The position numbers and the translations under genes are program-made. A stretch of DNA of 15,025 nt from Paludibacter sp. (GTDB lineage: Bacteria > Bacteroidota > Bacteroidia > Bacteroidales > Paludibacteraceae), in contig JANJXE010000384.1 in assembly GCA_024709185.1 (NCBI GenBank), forward strand, positions 1 to 15,025, written 5' to 3'. Within the stretch, counting starts at the first letter, position 1. Each line of letters starts with the position of its first letter. This document shows, one piece after another, positions 13,434-15,025 of this stretch. The notes under the pieces are model-generated. The model did not search any database, had not been told where the DNA came from, and saw nothing but the letters and a program-made list of their open reading frames with translations.

Positions 13434-14780
13434 ATGACAGCAGCAGCAGTAGTAGCACTTCGTTATCGTCTTCCTTTTGTATTGATCGCGATAATTGCCC
13501 TGGTCTCACTCATTCCGGTGGACTACACGACCCTTATGCCTGAAGGCGTACTCACAGAAATAAACCACGCCGACACTTCCTGGTTGTTGATGGCGTCGGC
13601 ACTTGTGTTATTAATGACGCCCGGACTGGCCTTTTTCTATGGTGGTATGGTGCGTTACAAAAATCTCGTTTCCACGCTTTTGCAAAGCTTCATTGCACTT
13701 GGCATTATCAGTGTTTTATGGATAGTGGTTGGCTTCAGTATGGCTTTCGGCGATAGTATCGGAGGTATCATTGGAAATCCTTCTACCTTCCTGATGTTTA
13801 AAAATGTAGGTTTTGCTCCCAATCCTGACTTTGGGCCTACTATTCCTTTTGCCCTTTTTGCCATGTTTCAGTTGAAATTTGCGATCATTACTCCGGCACT
13901 TATCACGGGAGGACTGGCCGAACGGGTTCGTTTTACTTCGCTGATGTTATTTATCATTTTGTTCTCGTTGTTTATTTATGCACCACTCGCCCACTGGACC
14001 TGGCATCCGGAAGGATTCCTTCGTCAGTGGGGAGTGCTGGACTTTGCAGGTGGCACGGTTGTGCATATCTCGGCAGGTTTTGCAGCACTTGCCGGAGCCA
14101 TTTTCCTGGGCAAACGTAAAAACATGCATTCCCACACCCGTCCGGTAAACATCCCCTACATTTTGTTGGGAACAGGATTACTGTGGTTTGGCTGGTTTGG
14201 TTTCAATGCAGGCTCATCCCTGGCAGCCGACGAACTCGCGGTACGTGCCTTTGTAAACACCAGTCTCTCTTCAGCCACCGCCATGCTCACCTGGCTACTT
14301 ACCGACGGAACGTTAGGACGTAAACGTTCGGCGGCAGGAGCAGCCATCGGTGCGGTTGTAGGACTTGTGGCTATTACCCCTGCGGCGGGGTTCGTTACTG
14401 TCGGACAAAGTATCTTTATCGGATTTGTTGCTTCCATCGTAAGTTACACCGCTGTTCAACTGAAATCGCGCACCAACATCGACGACACGCTGGATGTATT
14501 TCCCTGTCATGGGCTGGGAGGAATTACCGGAATGCTGCTCACCGGAGTTTTCGCAGTCGAAGCTGGCGAGGGCGTGGGACTGATTCACGGAAACATCGAA
14601 CGGTTTCTCTATTACCCTCTTGCCCTGGTAATCGTGAGTGTGTTTACCTTTGGCGGCTCCTATCTTCTGTACAAAATTACCGATAAGTTAGTCCCATTGC
14701 GCGTAAGCAGCGAACAGGAAGAAGCTGGACTCGACATCACCCAGCATGGCGAACGTGCTTTCGATTTCTCAAAAGAATAA
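13434..14780 (+). CDS. amt: Ammonium transporter (Amt/MEP/Rh family)
   Basis: Amt proteins are trimeric inner-membrane channels that take up ammonium. The 448-residue protein has an extra N-terminal hydrophobic segment (residues 12-29), probably a signal peptide or added helix, then about eleven helices. The pore signature is intact. D203 and H211 lie in LDFAGGTVVHISAG, spaced eight residues apart as in E. coli AmtB, and the second twin histidine is H359 in DVFPCHGLGG. The Phe-containing gate segment AMFQLKFAIITPALI is present. The cytoplasmic tail ends GLDITQHGERAFDF, close to the usual L-D-x-x-x-HGE-x-A-Y end that interacts with P-II proteins. No glnK/P-II gene is visible beside it. It has its own promoter region with palindromes upstream and ends about 115 bases before the next gene. 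Confidence 0.96.
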   Translation: MTAAAVVALRYRLPFVLIAIIALVSLIPVDYTTLMPEGVLTEINHADTSWLLMASALVLLMTPGLAFFYGGMVRYKNLVSTLLQSFIALGIISVLWIVVGFSMAFGDSIGGIIGNPSTFLMFKNVGFAPNPDFGPTIPFALFAMFQLKFAIITPALITGGLAERVRFTSLMLFIILFSLFIYAPLAHWTWHPEGFLRQWGVLDFAGGTVVHISAGFAALAGAIFLGKRKNMHSHTRPVNIPYILLGTGLLWFGWFGFNAGSSLAADELAVRAFVNTSLSSATAMLTWLLTDGTLGRKRSAAGAAIGAVVGLVAITPAAGFVTVGQSIFIGFVASIVSYTAVQLKSRTNIDDTLDVFPCHGLGGITGMLLTGVFAVEAGEGVGLIHGNIERFLYYPLALVIVSVFTFGGSYLLYKITDKLVPLRVSSEQEEAGLDITQHGERAFDFSKE

Positions 14781-14783
14781 GTG

Positions 14784-14814
14784 TTGGAAGTTGACATAAA
14801 ACGAATTATCTTTG
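14784..14814 (+). promoter_or_regulatory. Candidate promoter of the esterase-like gene
   Basis: TATCTTTG at 14807-14814 is an exact -7 match. TTG at 14784-14786 gives a 20-base spacing to it, the expected geometry for the Bacteroidota housekeeping sigma factor. The start codon lies about 80 bases downstream, leaving a structured leader. Confidence 0.6.
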
Positions 14815-14837
14815 CAGTTGAATAAGATACTTCATTT

Positions 14838-14874
14838 CCGGCTCACCTGTGGAAAACTTCTGCAGGTGAGTTGG
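14838..14874 (+). promoter_or_regulatory. Strong hairpin in the leader of the esterase-like gene
   Basis: CCGGCTCACCTG (14838-14849) pairs with CAGGTGAGTTGG (14863-14874), giving a 12-pair stem with two G-U pairs and a 13-base loop. The inner eight pairs are perfect. A short GTTGTT/AACAAC inverted repeat (14874-14887) follows just before the ATG. There is no T-run after the stem, so it looks like an mRNA leader structure and not a terminator for amt. Confidence 0.5.
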
Positions 14875-14895
14875 TTGTTAAAACAACATTACCGT

Positions 14896-15025
14896 ATGAA
14901 AAAACTCCTCCTGATTCCGGTGCTTTTTTGCTTTTTAGCCCCGGTATTTTCACAAGCCATCGTCGACACTCTGAAAGTATTTTCCAATGCGATGCAAAAA
15001 GAAGTAAAGTCCGTTATTATCCTTC
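14896..15025 (+). CDS. Secreted protein, probable alpha/beta-hydrolase esterase, 5' end only
   Basis: Only 43 codons are in the window. The product starts with a clear Sec signal peptide (MKKLLLIPVLFCFLAPVFSQ), probably cleaved before QAIVDT. The mature start, VDTLKVFSNAMQKEVKSVII, resembles secreted Bacteroidota esterases of the FrmB / S-formylglutathione-hydrolase-like family, where a 'V-x-S-x-A-M-x-K-E' segment precedes the first core strand. The catalytic triad lies beyond the window, so the assignment is tentative. It has its own promoter and a structured leader after amt. The frame is open to the end of the window. Confidence 0.6.
   Translation, partial: MKKLLLIPVLFCFLAPVFSQAIVDTLKVFSNAMQKEVKSVIIL

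Overview
The window looks like core chromosome of a Bacteroidota bacterium, most likely order Bacteroidales or Marinilabiliales. The evidence is the close resemblance of PyrE, ArgH, CysS and RuvB to that group, the presence of group-restricted families (DUF3078, DUF6249, a DUF5056-like protein), and TAnnTTTG promoter boxes, with Shine-Dalgarno sequences rarely evident. No phage, transposon, CRISPR array, tRNA or rRNA was found. The taxonomic call rests on remembered family resemblance, not on a search.

Layout. Positions 1-936 (minus) hold the N-terminal 312 codons of priA, cut by the window edge at its Walker A motif. An HD-domain phosphohydrolase gene (1080-1616, plus) diverges from it and ends one base from a converging DUF3078 outer-membrane-protein gene (1618-3042, minus). 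That gene has an in-frame TAG between its signal peptide and its body. A 69-residue ribbon-helix-helix-like protein (3066-3275, minus) lies directly upstream of it. Next come a YraN-family nuclease (3381-3743) and the compact plus-strand cluster pyrE, SRPBCC protein, argH (3916-6330). A tightly overlapping trio follows (6412-7916): a DUF6249 membrane protein, an ECF-type sigma factor and a small two-helix membrane protein that may be its anti-sigma factor.

From 7948 to 13092 five genes run on the minus strand, in transcription order ruvB, cysS, rbfA, a LolC/E-type permease and a lipoprotein. They link Holliday-junction repair, cysteine charging, 30S maturation and envelope lipoprotein biology, and the last two overlap by four bases. 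After a 341-bp AT-rich divergent region with several palindromes comes an ammonium transporter gene (13434-14780, plus). The start of a secreted esterase-like gene (14896 onward) has a strong hairpin in its leader.

Most notable are the amber codon that splits the DUF3078 gene, a 36-bp three-copy tandem repeat inserted in frame in essential cysS, and the sigma-factor trio. Also of interest are the repeated palindromes between cysS and rbfA and the palindrome cluster upstream of amt. No clearly new multi-gene system is evident. The sigma-factor trio is the best candidate for an under-described one.
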